This document shows positions 24,337 to 33,346 of a DNA stretch of 64,000 bases, one piece after another. The notes below the pieces were generated by a model. It was not told the DNA's origin and did no database searches. It worked only from the letters and a program-made list of their open reading frames with translations. Made by a program: the position numbers and the translations under genes. The stretch is from Pelagibius sp040217155 (lineage in GTDB: Bacteria > Pseudomonadota > Alphaproteobacteria > Kiloniellales > Kiloniellaceae): NCBI GenBank assembly GCA_040217155.1, contig JAVJNS010000036.1:205512-269511 (forward strand). The letters are read 5' to 3'. Position 1 is the first letter of the stretch; each line of letters begins with the position of its first letter.

Positions 24337-25263
24337 ATGGCTGAAATCACAGCGGCGCTGGTCAAAGAGCTGCGCGAGTCCTCCGGCGCGGGGATGATGG
24401 ATTGCAAGAAGGCGCTGACCGAGTCCGGCGGCGACCTGGATGCCGCGGTCGACTGGCTGCGCAAGAAGGGCCTCGCCGCCGCCGCCAAGAAGGCCGGCCG
24501 CGTCGCCGCCGAGGGGTTGGTCGGCGTCGCCGCCGAAGGCACCAAGGGCGCGGTGGTCGAGGTCAATTCCGAAACCGATTTCGTCGCCCGCAACGAGGCC
24601 TTCCAGGGTTTCGTCCGCGGTGTCGCGCAGATCGCCCTGGAGCAGGGCGGTGACCTGGAGAAGATCCAGGCCGCCGGTTACCCGGGCGCGGGCCACAGCG
24701 TGGCCGAAGCGCTGACCGGCATGATCGCCAAGATCGGCGAGAACATGGCGCTGCGCCGCAGCGCCGGCCTGTCGGTGAACGACGGCGTGGTCTGCTCCTA
24801 TATCCACAACCAGACAGCCGCCGGCCTCGGCAAGATCGGCGTGCTGGTCGGCCTCGAGTCGACCGGCGACAAGGCCAAGCTGGAGGCCCTCGGCCGCCAA
24901 CTCGCCATGCATGTCGCCGCTGCCCAGCCGCAGGCCGTCGACCGCGACGGCGTCGATGCTTCCGCCCTGGACCGCGAGCGCGACGTGCTGAGCGAGCAGG
25001 CCCGGGCCAGCGGCAAGCCGGAAGAGATCATCGCCAAGATGGTCGAAGGCCGCCTGCGCAAGTTCTATGAAGAGGTCTGCCTGCTCGAGCAGGTCTTCGT
25101 CATCGACGGCGAGAACAAGGTCGGCAAGGTGCTGGAGACGGCCGCCAAGGATCTCGGCGCGCCGGTCGCCATCGCCGGTTTCGTGCGCTTTCAGCTCGGT
25201 GAGGGCGTCGAGCGCGACGAACAGGATTTCGCCGCCGAAGTCGCCGCCACCCTCGGCGGCTGA
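24337..25263 (+). CDS. tsf: Elongation factor Ts
   Basis: 308 residues, the GDP/GTP exchange factor for EF-Tu. The N-terminal UBA-like domain has LVKELRESSGAGMMDCKKAL, and the dimerisation core contains EVNSETDFVARNEAFQGF near residue 75 (the TDFVAR Asp-Phe contact with EF-Tu). ATG at 24337 gives MAEITAALVK, the family start; the longer upstream frame is a shadow of the rpsB tail. Confidence 0.97.
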   Translation: MAEITAALVKELRESSGAGMMDCKKALTESGGDLDAAVDWLRKKGLAAAAKKAGRVAAEGLVGVAAEGTKGAVVEVNSETDFVARNEAFQGFVRGVAQIALEQGGDLEKIQAAGYPGAGHSVAEALTGMIAKIGENMALRRSAGLSVNDGVVCSYIHNQTAAGLGKIGVLVGLESTGDKAKLEALGRQLAMHVAAAQPQAVDRDGVDASALDRERDVLSEQARASGKPEEIIAKMVEGRLRKFYEEVCLLEQVFVIDGENKVGKVLETAAKDLGAPVAIAGFVRFQLGEGVERDEQDFAAEVAATLGG

Positions 25264-25428
25264 TTTCCCGGTATTGCCGCAGGGCCGCCGTCTTTCCGCC
25301 CCATCGCCCGGACAGTGTCAAAAGGCGGCGGCGGCGCGGCAGGGGTTTCGGCCTGCTGGCGCAATGCGGCCGGGCGGATTAACATGTGCGCGCTTTCACC
25401 GGCCGGCGGTTTCTCCTGCCGGTTTCCG

Positions 25429-25473
25429 CCGCCAGACTTCGTACCGCCAGACCTTGTACCGCTAGACGTCAAA
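25429..25473 (+). repeat. Three tandem 15-bp units in the pyrH leader
   Basis: CCGCCAGACTTCGTA, CCGCCAGACCTTGTA and CCGCTAGACGTCAAA lie head to tail, ending at the pyrH ribosome-binding region (AAAGGGG). The rest of 25264-25480 shows no gene. Confidence 0.8.
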
Positions 25474-25480
25474 GGGGCAT

Positions 25481-26227
25481 ATGTCCGAATCTGAGACCCG
25501 GGTCGCCAGCCTCCCGCAATATAAGCGTGTGCTTCTCAAAATTTCGGGCGAAGCCCTGATGGGAAGCCACGAATACGGCCTCGATCCCGACATGGTGGCG
25601 CAGATCGCCGCCGACGTCGGCAAGGTCAGGGCGCTGGGCGTCGATGTTTGCCTCGTGGTCGGCGGCGGCAACATCTTTCGCGGCGTCTCCGCCGCCTCGC
25701 GCGGCATGGAGCGCGCCTCGGCTGACTACATGGGTATGCTGGCGACGGTGATTAACGCCCTGGCGCTGCAGAATGCGCTGGAGAACGCCGGGGTCGACAC
25801 CCGGGTGCTCTCGGCGATCCCCATGGCCACCGTGGCCGAGCCCTATATCCGCCGGCGCGCCGTGCGCCACATGGAAAAGGGCCGCGTGGTGATCTTCGCC
25901 GCCGGCACCGGCAACCCTTTCTTCACCACCGACACGGCGGCGGCGCTCCGGGCCTCGGAGATGGGCTGCGACGTGCTGCTGAAGGGCACCAAGGTCGACG
26001 GCGTCTACGATTCCGACCCGGAGAAGAACCCCGGGGCGACGCGCTACGACAGGCTCAGCTACATGCGGGTGCTGACCGAGGATCTCGGCGTGATGGACCA
26101 TGCCGCGATCTCGCTTGCCCGCGAAAACGCTATCCCTATCCTCGTGTTCTCAATATACAGACCCGGAGCTTTCGCCGAGGTCTTGTCCGGCAAGGGCTGT
26201 TTTACATTGGTGCAGAACGAGGAATGA
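25481..26227 (+). CDS. pyrH: Uridylate kinase
   Basis: 248 residues, UMP kinase of the amino-acid-kinase fold. KRVLLKISGEALMG is at residues 11-24, VVGGGNIFRG near 58, GTGNPFFTTDTAAALRA near 145 (ATP/UMP loop), and KVDGVYDSDP near 170. The start ATG follows AAAGGGGC. Between tsf and frr, as in most proteobacteria. Confidence 0.97.
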   Translation: MSESETRVASLPQYKRVLLKISGEALMGSHEYGLDPDMVAQIAADVGKVRALGVDVCLVVGGGNIFRGVSAASRGMERASADYMGMLATVINALALQNALENAGVDTRVLSAIPMATVAEPYIRRRAVRHMEKGRVVIFAAGTGNPFFTTDTAAALRASEMGCDVLLKGTKVDGVYDSDPEKNPGATRYDRLSYMRVLTEDLGVMDHAAISLARENAIPILVFSIYRPGAFAEVLSGKGCFTLVQNEE

Positions 26228-26230
26228 CCC

Positions 26231-26788
26231 GTGGCAGATCCTGATCTCAGCGATATCAAGCGCCGCATGGACGGCGCCATCGAAGCGCTTCACAAGGAGT
26301 TCACCGGCTTGCGTACCGGCCGCGCCTCGGCCGGGCTGCTGGAACCGATCCAGGTCGATGCCTACGGCGCCAGCATGCCGATGAACCAGGTGGGTTCCAT
26401 CAGCGTGCCGGAGCCGCGCATGGTCACGGTGCAGGTCTGGGACCGCGGGCTGGTCGGCGCGGTGGAAAAAGCGATTCGGGAGTCCGGGCTGGGCCTCAAT
26501 CCGGCGACCGACGGCCAGTTGATCCGAGTGCCGATTCCGGCGCTTTCGGAAGAGCGGCGCGTGGAACTGACCAAGATCGCCGGCAAGTACGCCGAACAGG
26601 CGCGGATTGCGGTGCGCAACGTCCGCCGCGACGGCATGGACATGCTGAAGAAGATGGAAAAAGACCACGAAATCTCCAAGGACGAGCACCACCTCTGGTC
26701 GGAGGAGATACAGTCTCTGACCGATCGCCATATCAAGGGTGTGGACGATGCCCTGGCCCAGAAGGAAGAAGAAATCCTTCAGGTCTAG
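26231..26788 (+). CDS. frr: Ribosome-recycling factor
   Basis: 185 residues. It splits post-termination ribosomes together with EF-G. Typical features are LHKEFTGLRTGRASAGLLEP near residue 20, AIRESGLGLNP near 80 and the long coiled C-terminal helix. The start codon is GTG, three bases after the pyrH stop. Length normal. Confidence 0.97.
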   Translation: MADPDLSDIKRRMDGAIEALHKEFTGLRTGRASAGLLEPIQVDAYGASMPMNQVGSISVPEPRMVTVQVWDRGLVGAVEKAIRESGLGLNPATDGQLIRVPIPALSEERRVELTKIAGKYAEQARIAVRNVRRDGMDMLKKMEKDHEISKDEHHLWSEEIQSLTDRHIKGVDDALAQKEEEILQV

Positions 26789-26827
26789 GGCGCCAATCCG
26801 GCTCTTCAGTTCCGCTCGGCGAAGGCA

Positions 26828-27565
26828 ATGGACGACGCACGTTTCTCTCCGGACCAGGTATCCCCACGGCACGTCGCGATCATCATGGATGGCAACGGCC
26901 GCTGGGCCAACGCGCGCGGACTGCCGCGTGCCCTGGGCCACCGCCAGGGCGCCGAAGCCGTGCGGCGCTGCGTCGCCGGCGCGCTGGAAATGGGGATTCC
27001 CTTTCTCACCCTGTTCGGATTTTCCTCGGAGAACTGGCGCCGCCCGATGACCGAGGTCGAGGACCTCATGGGGCTGCTGCGGCGCTATCTGCAGAGCGAG
27101 ATCGCCGAATTCCATAAGAACGGCATCCGGCTGCGGGTCATCGGCGAGCGTGGCCGCCTGCCGCCCGACGTCGTGCGCCTCATCGACGATGCCGAACGGC
27201 GCACCGCGGAGAACCAGGCGCTCGACCTCGTGATGGCGCTCAGCTACGGCGGCCGCCAGGAGATCGCCGCGGCGGCGCGCGAACTGGCGGCCGCCGTCGC
27301 CGCCGGCGAGCTGACGCCCGCGGACATCGACGAAGACTGCTTCGCCGCCGGCTTGCTGACCGCCGGCATCCCGGACCCGGATCTGCTGATCCGCACTTCG
27401 GGGGAGCAGCGGCTCAGCAATTTCCTGCTGTGGCAGGCCGCCTACAGCGAGTTCATCTTCGTCGACAAGCTGTGGCCCGACTTCGACAAGGGCGACCTGG
27501 CAGCGGCGGTCGCCGAGTTCCGGCAGCGCGAGCGCCGTTACGGCGCGGCAGCCGAATCGCTTTAG
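26828..27565 (+). CDS. uppS: Undecaprenyl diphosphate synthase
   Basis: 245 residues. Cis-prenyltransferase that makes the C55 lipid carrier for peptidoglycan and O-antigen. HVAIIMDGNGRWANARGLPR near residue 15 includes the catalytic Asp and the phosphate-binding Asn-Gly-Arg; FGFSSENWRRP lies near 65 and DLLIRTSGEQRLSNFLLWQ near 185. Complete and of normal size. Confidence 0.97.
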   Translation: MDDARFSPDQVSPRHVAIIMDGNGRWANARGLPRALGHRQGAEAVRRCVAGALEMGIPFLTLFGFSSENWRRPMTEVEDLMGLLRRYLQSEIAEFHKNGIRLRVIGERGRLPPDVVRLIDDAERRTAENQALDLVMALSYGGRQEIAAAARELAAAVAAGELTPADIDEDCFAAGLLTAGIPDPDLLIRTSGEQRLSNFLLWQAAYSEFIFVDKLWPDFDKGDLAAAVAEFRQRERRYGAAAESL

Positions 27566-27577
27566 GCATCCATCCCT

Positions 27578-28366
27578 TTGCTGCGCACCCGCATCATCTC
27601 GGCAGTGGTCCTGGCGCCGCTGGTGCTGCTCGCCATCTGGTTCGGCGGCCTGTGGTTTGTCGCACTGGTGGCGCTCGCCGCTGGCCTCATGGGCTGGGAG
27701 TGGGCGCGGATGTGCAATGGCGGCCAACTCGGCTGGCCCGGTTGGATCGTCATCGCGACTCTTGTGGCGGCCACGCTGGCTTTCGCTCTGGTCCAGACTT
27801 TCGCGGTCTTCTCTCTACTCTTTGGCGGTGGCATTTTAAGCGCCGCTGTCACCGTCGCTCGGTTCAATCGTCGCGAACCTTTCCTCTTCCTGGTGTTTGG
27901 CACCGCCTACATCGGCATCGCCTGCCTGGCGTTCCTGTGGCTGCGCCAGGTGCCGGCGCAGGGCCGCGACCTGGTGTTCTGGCTGCTCGCGGTGGTCTGG
28001 GCGACCGACATCGGGGCCTACTTCGCCGGGCGCGGCATCGGCGGGCCCAAACTGGCCCCGGCGATCAGCCCCAACAAGACCTGGGCCGGGCTCATCGGCG
28101 GCGCGCTGGCGGCGGCCCTGGTCGGGATTATCGCGGCAAGGTTGCTCGGTAGCGGTGCTATCCCTCTGGCGGTTGGGGGGATGGCCCTCGCCGTGGTCGC
28201 GCAGGGCGGCGATCTTCTGGAATCGTGGTGCAAGCGCCGCTTCGGGGTGAAGGATTCAAGTCACGTAATCCCCGGTCATGGTGGTATCCTCGACCGCGTG
28301 GACGGGTTGCTGGCCGTTTTCCCGGCCGCGTTCCTCTATTTCTGGGTTGTGGGGGTTCCTTTCTGA
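27578..28366 (+). CDS. cdsA: Phosphatidate cytidylyltransferase
   Basis: 262 residues, integral membrane enzyme forming CDP-diacylglycerol. There are several hydrophobic helices, and the CdsA signature lies near the C-terminus: SHVIPGHGGILDRVDGLLAV, preceded by KRRFGVKD with the conserved Lys/Asp. The start is a TTG (MLRTRIISAVVLAPL); no ATG or GTG is well placed. It lies 12 bases after uppS and one base before dxr. Confidence 0.95.
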   Translation: MLRTRIISAVVLAPLVLLAIWFGGLWFVALVALAAGLMGWEWARMCNGGQLGWPGWIVIATLVAATLAFALVQTFAVFSLLFGGGILSAAVTVARFNRREPFLFLVFGTAYIGIACLAFLWLRQVPAQGRDLVFWLLAVVWATDIGAYFAGRGIGGPKLAPAISPNKTWAGLIGGALAAALVGIIAARLLGSGAIPLAVGGMALAVVAQGGDLLESWCKRRFGVKDSSHVIPGHGGILDRVDGLLAVFPAAFLYFWVVGVPF

Positions 28367-28367
28367 C

Positions 28368-29570
28368 ATGTCACTGGCCTCGACCTCACCGAAAAGCGCC
28401 AGCCAGCCGCGGCGGCTGTCGATCCTCGGGTCGACCGGTTCGATCGGCTGCAGCACCCTCGACCTCGTCGAACGCAATCCCGACGCCTTTGACGTCGAGG
28501 TCCTGACCGCCAACCGCTCGGTGGCCCGCCTGGCCATGCAGGCCAAGCATTTCGGCGCCCGCCTGGCGGTGGTCGCCGACGACAGCGCCTACGCGGATCT
28601 GAAAGACGCCTTGAGCGGAAGCGGCATCGAGATCGCGGCCGGCGCGGCGGCGGTGGCCGAAGCCGCCGGGCGGCCGACCGACTGGGTCATGGCGGCCATC
28701 GTCGGCGCCGCCGGCCTGGCGCCGACGCTCTCGGCGATCCGCCAGGGCACCGTGGTGGGCCTGGCCAACAAGGAAACCCTGGTCTGTGCCGGCAGCCTGA
28801 TGACCGCCGAGGTGCGGCGCTGCGGCGCCCAGCTGCTGCCGGTCGATTCGGAACACAACGCGATTTTCCAGGTTCTCGACCTGGAGCGGCCCGAGAGCGT
28901 CGACCGCCTGGTCCTGACGGCCTCGGGCGGGCCATTTCGGACTTTCAGCCGGGCGGATATGGCCGCGGTCACCCCGGCCCAGGCGGTGGCCCACCCGAAC
29001 TGGGACATGGGGGCCAAGATTTCCGTCGATTCCGCCACCATGATGAACAAGGGCCTGGAACTCATCGAGGCGCATTTCCTGTTCGACATGCCCGAGCCGC
29101 GCATCGACATCCTGGTGCATCCGGAATCGGTCATTCACTCCATGGTGGCCTATGTCGACGGCTCGGTCCTGGCCCAGCTCGGTCAGCCGGACATGCGCAC
29201 GCCGATCGCCTACGCCCTGGCCTGGCCGGAGCGCATGACAACGCCGGTCGACCGCCTCGACCTGGCGGCCATCGGCCGGCTGACCTTCGAAGCGCCGGAC
29301 GAACGGCGGTTCCCGAGCCTGAAACTGGCGCGCGCGGCCCTGCGCGCCGGCGGCACGGCGCCGATCACCCTCAATGCCGCCAATGAGGAGGCCGTGGCGG
29401 CTTTCCTCGCCGGGCGGATCGGATTTTTGGAGATCCCCGAGGTCGTGGAGCGCACCTTGGAAGTCCACCCCTCGACCGCCCTCAGCGGCCTGGAGGAGGT
29501 CGAGACTTTCGATGCCGTGGCGCGGCGAACCGCCAAGGGCTTGCTTGAAGCCCGGGCCGCCGGCGCCTAG
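28368..29570 (+). CDS. dxr: 1-deoxy-D-xylulose-5-phosphate reductoisomerase
   Basis: 400 residues, NADPH-dependent enzyme making MEP, the second step of non-mevalonate isoprenoid synthesis. The NADPH loop is LGSTGSIGCSTLDL near residue 20, metal/substrate residues are in LPVDSEHNAIFQ near 158 and SGGPFR near 185, and MNKGLELIEAHFLF lies near 225. ATG at 28368 directly follows the cdsA stop. Confidence 0.97.
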   Translation: MSLASTSPKSASQPRRLSILGSTGSIGCSTLDLVERNPDAFDVEVLTANRSVARLAMQAKHFGARLAVVADDSAYADLKDALSGSGIEIAAGAAAVAEAAGRPTDWVMAAIVGAAGLAPTLSAIRQGTVVGLANKETLVCAGSLMTAEVRRCGAQLLPVDSEHNAIFQVLDLERPESVDRLVLTASGGPFRTFSRADMAAVTPAQAVAHPNWDMGAKISVDSATMMNKGLELIEAHFLFDMPEPRIDILVHPESVIHSMVAYVDGSVLAQLGQPDMRTPIAYALAWPERMTTPVDRLDLAAIGRLTFEAPDERRFPSLKLARAALRAGGTAPITLNAANEEAVAAFLAGRIGFLEIPEVVERTLEVHPSTALSGLEEVETFDAVARRTAKGLLEARAAGA

Positions 29571-29644
29571 ATCCTTTAATTGGTAACCATTTTGCGGTAA
29601 TTAGCTGCTAACTATTGGGCAGACGAAGACCGCAGGGAATGGCA

Positions 29645-29661
29645 TTTGTCCCCGGGACAAA
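29645..29661. promoter_or_regulatory. 17-bp palindrome upstream of rseP
   Basis: TTTGTCCC-C-GGGACAAA is a perfect inverted repeat with an eight-base arm, in the 164-base gap between dxr and rseP. The gap is AT-rich at 29571-29620. The palindrome may be a regulator site for the rseP-bamA-lpx genes or a hairpin in their leader. Confidence 0.45.
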
Positions 29662-29734
29662 CCCGGAGATTCTCCTGAACGAAGCGGGATACCGCTCCTT
29701 CCTAATAAGATAAAATAGGATTGCATCGTAAGTC

Positions 29735-30853
29735 ATGGATTTTTCTGGTGGATTTTACGGTTTCGGGTTGCCGTTCCTGGCCGTGCTCACGGCCTTGGTT
29801 TTCTTTCATGAACTGGGCCACTATCTGGTGGCGCGCTGGAACGGCGTGCGGGTCGAGGTCTTTTCCATCGGTTTCGGGCCCGAGGTCTTCGGCTGGAACG
29901 ACAAAGCCGGTACGCGCTGGAAGTTCAGCCTGATTCCGCTCGGCGGCTACGTGAAGATGTTCGGCGACGCCAATGCCGCCAGCATGCCCGGCGACGACGG
30001 CGACAAGCTGTCCGATGCCGAGCGCGCCGTCGCCTTTCCGCACAAACGCCTGGGTCAGCGCGTGGCCATCGTTTCCGCCGGCCCGATCGCCAACTTCATC
30101 CTCGCCATCGTGATTTTGGCAGGGCTGTTCAGCCTGATTGGCCAGCCCTTCACGCCGGCGGTCGTCGGCGAGGTCATGCCCGGCTCCGCGGCCGAAGCGG
30201 CGGGATTCGAGGCCCAGGACGAGATCACCGCCGTTAACGGCCAGACGATCGCGCGTTTCGAAGAGCTGCAGCGCATTGTCGCGCTGCGCCCCGGCGAGCA
30301 ACTGGCGATCGCGGTCGTGCGCGGCGGCCGGGAGTTCGTGTTGCAAGCGACGCCGATGGCGGTCGAAAGCACCAGCGCGCTTGGCGAAACCCAAACCATC
30401 GGGCGCCTTGGCATTCAGCGCAGCGGGCGGGAGTTCGCCCGCCACGATCCGGCGACGGCGGTGTGGCAGGCGGTGCGCGAGACCGGTTCGATCATCACTC
30501 AGACCTTCACCGCGCTCGGCCAGATCATTCGCGGCGACCGTGGGGCTGACGAACTGGGCGGCCCGATCCGCATCGCCCAGTTGTCCGGCCAGGTGGCGGA
30601 GATCGGCATCTCGGAACTGCTGTACTTCGCCGCCGTGCTGTCCATCAACCTTGGACTGATCAATCTGTTTCCGATTCCGATGCTGGACGGCGGCCATCTG
30701 CTGTTTTACGCCGTGGAGGCAGTGCGGGGACGGCCTTTGGGCGAAAGGGCGCAAGAATACGGTTTCAGGATCGGACTGGCTCTGGTATTGACGTTAATGG
30801 TCTTCGTGACCTGGAATGACGTGGTTCGGATCTGGGTGGACTTCACAGTTTAG
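29735..30853 (+). CDS. rseP: Site-2 intramembrane zinc metalloprotease RseP
   Basis: 372 residues. Inner-membrane protease that cleaves anti-sigma factors and remnant signal peptides. The zinc motif is FFHELGHYLVARW (HExxH) near residue 24, a PDZ domain lies at about residues 125-210 with VGEVMPGSAAEAAGF, and the third zinc ligand is in NLFPIPMLDGGHLLF near 310. One PDZ domain is evident, compared with two in E. coli RseP. bamA follows, the usual order. Confidence 0.96.
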   Translation: MDFSGGFYGFGLPFLAVLTALVFFHELGHYLVARWNGVRVEVFSIGFGPEVFGWNDKAGTRWKFSLIPLGGYVKMFGDANAASMPGDDGDKLSDAERAVAFPHKRLGQRVAIVSAGPIANFILAIVILAGLFSLIGQPFTPAVVGEVMPGSAAEAAGFEAQDEITAVNGQTIARFEELQRIVALRPGEQLAIAVVRGGREFVLQATPMAVESTSALGETQTIGRLGIQRSGREFARHDPATAVWQAVRETGSIITQTFTALGQIIRGDRGADELGGPIRIAQLSGQVAEIGISELLYFAAVLSINLGLINLFPIPMLDGGHLLFYAVEAVRGRPLGERAQEYGFRIGLALVLTLMVFVTWNDVVRIWVDFTV

Positions 30854-30915
30854 TCAGTATCGTCAATGGCCTGGGCAAGTGAAGACCCAGCGCCGCGGGG
30901 GAAGGACAAGGAAAC

Positions 30916-33216
30916 GTGTGTCGCGGACGGTTGCTCGTCGTCGTCTTGGCGTATCTGCTGTCCAGTGCAGCGTGGCTGGGGGTTCCCCAAACGGGGTTTG
31001 CACAAACGATCCTGTCCGGGGGGCGGATCGAGGCGATCCGCGTAGAGGGCACGCAGCGTATCGAAGCGGCGACCGTTCGCTCCTACATGCGCGTCAATCC
31101 CGGAGATCCCTTCGATCCGGTTCGCCTTGACAGCTCGCTGAAGAATCTCTTCGCGACCGGCCTTTTCGCCGACGTTCGCCTCGACCGCGAAGGCGACGTG
31201 CTGATCGTCGTCGTCGACGAAAACCCGATCGTCAACCGCATCGCTTTCGAAGGCAATCAGCGCATCGACGACGAGGCGTTGCAGCAGGAAATAGAACTGC
31301 GGCCGCGCGTGGTCTTCACCCGCGCCAAGGTGCAGAGCGACACCAATCGCCTGCTTGAAATCTATCGCCGCTCCGGCCGCTTCGCCGCGACCGTCGAGCC
31401 CAAGGTCATCCAGCTCGAACAAAACCGCGTCGACCTTGCCTTCGAGATCGACGAAGGGCCGCTGACTTCCATTCGCTCGATCAACTTCATCGGAAACCGC
31501 GAGTTCTCGGATTCTACTCTGCGCGAGGAAGTGACGACCCTCGAAGCGTCGTTCTGGAACTTCTTTTCGACTTCCGACACCTATGATCCCGACCGTCTGA
31601 CCTTCGACCGTGAATTGCTGCGCCGCTTCTATCTCAACGAGGGCTACGCCGACTTCCGCGTGGTTTCGGTCATCGCCGAGTTGACTCCCGACCAGCAGGA
31701 TTTCATCGTCACCTTCACGGTGGAAGAGGGGCCGCGCTACACCTTCGGTCAGATCGGCTTGGAAACCGGCCTGCGCAATCTCGACCCGGAGACTCTGCGC
31801 GGTGAGGTGACCACCGAGGAAGGCGACTGGTATGACGCAGGCGAAGTCGACAGGACCATCGAAGCCTTGACCGACGCGGTCGGCGATCTCGGCTACGCTT
31901 TCGTCGACATTCGCCCGCGCGTGCAGCGCGACCGCGACAACCTGACCATCGCCATCGTCTTCGACATCCAGGAAGGCCCGAAGGTCTTCGTCGAACGGAT
32001 CGAAATCGAAGGCAACAGCCGCACGCTTGACCGCGTCATTCGCCGCGAGTTTCGCTTGGTCGAGGGCGACGCGTTCAATACCTCGAAGCTGCGCCGCTCG
32101 CGCCAGAGGGTGCAGAACCTCGGCTTCTTCAAGACAGTGACGGTTGAGAACGAGCCGGGCAGCGCCCCGGACCGCACGATCGTGAAGGTCGAGGTCGAGG
32201 AACAGTCGACCGGCGACGTGACCTTCGGCGCCGGCTTCTCTTCTGCCGACGGCCCGATCGGCAACATCGGCATCCGCGAGCGCAATCTGCTCGGCCGGGG
32301 TCAGGACCTGCGCCTCGGCTTCACGCTGGCGGGCGAAGCCAGCCAGCTCGATTTCAGCTTTACCGAGCCCTATTTCCTCGATCGCAATCTTGCTGCGGGC
32401 ATCGATCTCTATCGGACGACCAATGACCGAAGCGACGAAAGCTCCTTCGAGGAAGAACGCATCGGCGGCTCGCTGCGCGGCGGCTTCAATATCACCGACG
32501 AGGTCCGCAACGTCGTTCGCTACACACTCGAGAACAGGGATATCACCGACATCGACGGCGGCGCTTCATTGCTGGTCCGGTCGGAGCAGGGCGCGACCCT
32601 GCGCTCGGGGATCAGCAACGAAATCACCTATGACACGCGCGATTCCCGTTTCGACCCTCGTGAGGGAATCATCACCAGTCTGCGCACCGAATTCTTCGGA
32701 CTCGGCGGCGACGTGACCTTCGTGCGCACTTCCGTGTCCGCAGGCTACTACTACACAGTCTATGAAGACTGGACGCTGAGCCTGCGCGGTTCTGGCGGCA
32801 CCATCGCCGGTGTCGGGGAGGACACGCGGATCTCCGACCGTTTTTTCCGCGGCGGCGGCAACCCGCGCGGCTTCGAGTTCGGCGGCATAGGACCTCGCGA
32901 TGCCAGCACCGGAGACGCCCTGGGCGGCAAGCACTACTATACCGGCACGGTGGAAGCGGCCTTCCCCTTGGATCTGCCCTTCGACCTGGATGTTCGCGGC
33001 CGCGTGTTCACCGATATCGGCGCGGCCTGGAACATTGATGACAACAGCATTCCCGTCAGTTTGCAGGATTCGAGTTCGCCGCGCGTGACGGTCGGTACGG
33101 GTATATCCTGGAATTCGCCCTTTGGCCCGCTGGTCCTCGACGTTGGCTACGCCGTCATCAAGGAAGACTTCGACGAAACTGAAATCTTCAGCTTCAGCTT
33201 CGGAACGCAGTTCTAG
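30916..33216 (+). CDS. bamA: Outer membrane protein assembly factor BamA
   Basis: 766 residues. Central component of the BAM complex that inserts beta-barrel proteins. Residues 1-31 look like a signal peptide (hydrophobic stretch, then GFAQT), followed by about five POTRA domains to residue 350 and a C-terminal beta barrel ending in Phe (FSFGTQF). The barrel loop motif FFRGGGNPRGFEF (VRGF/Y type) is present near residue 640. The start is GTG at 30916. Confidence 0.97.
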   Translation: MCRGRLLVVVLAYLLSSAAWLGVPQTGFAQTILSGGRIEAIRVEGTQRIEAATVRSYMRVNPGDPFDPVRLDSSLKNLFATGLFADVRLDREGDVLIVVVDENPIVNRIAFEGNQRIDDEALQQEIELRPRVVFTRAKVQSDTNRLLEIYRRSGRFAATVEPKVIQLEQNRVDLAFEIDEGPLTSIRSINFIGNREFSDSTLREEVTTLEASFWNFFSTSDTYDPDRLTFDRELLRRFYLNEGYADFRVVSVIAELTPDQQDFIVTFTVEEGPRYTFGQIGLETGLRNLDPETLRGEVTTEEGDWYDAGEVDRTIEALTDAVGDLGYAFVDIRPRVQRDRDNLTIAIVFDIQEGPKVFVERIEIEGNSRTLDRVIRREFRLVEGDAFNTSKLRRSRQRVQNLGFFKTVTVENEPGSAPDRTIVKVEVEEQSTGDVTFGAGFSSADGPIGNIGIRERNLLGRGQDLRLGFTLAGEASQLDFSFTEPYFLDRNLAAGIDLYRTTNDRSDESSFEEERIGGSLRGGFNITDEVRNVVRYTLENRDITDIDGGASLLVRSEQGATLRSGISNEITYDTRDSRFDPREGIITSLRTEFFGLGGDVTFVRTSVSAGYYYTVYEDWTLSLRGSGGTIAGVGEDTRISDRFFRGGGNPRGFEFGGIGPRDASTGDALGGKHYYTGTVEAAFPLDLPFDLDVRGRVFTDIGAAWNIDDNSIPVSLQDSSSPRVTVGTGISWNSPFGPLVLDVGYAVIKEDFDETEIFSFSFGTQF

Positions 33217-33341
33217 AGCATGATCGAGTCTGGAGCATGATCGGGTTCTCTGGAGTCGGTCCGATGGCGACAGGCGGCTCATTCGGCAAGGCGGGAAACG
33301 ATTCCAGTCAAATGGTTCCAAATAACCTGAACATGCTTTAG
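33213..33341. repeat. Intergenic element with imperfect terminal inverted repeats between bamA and ompH
   Basis: CTAGAGCATGATC (33213-33225, overlapping the bamA stop) is matched at the other end by GAACATGCTTTAG (33329-33341), whose complement is CTAAAGCATGTTC: 11 of 13 identical. GGAGCATGATCGGG repeats the motif at 33232. The element fills the whole gap. It resembles the dispersed GAGCATG-type intergenic repeats of alphaproteobacteria; that identification is inference. Confidence 0.6.
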
Positions 33342-33346
33342 GCCCC

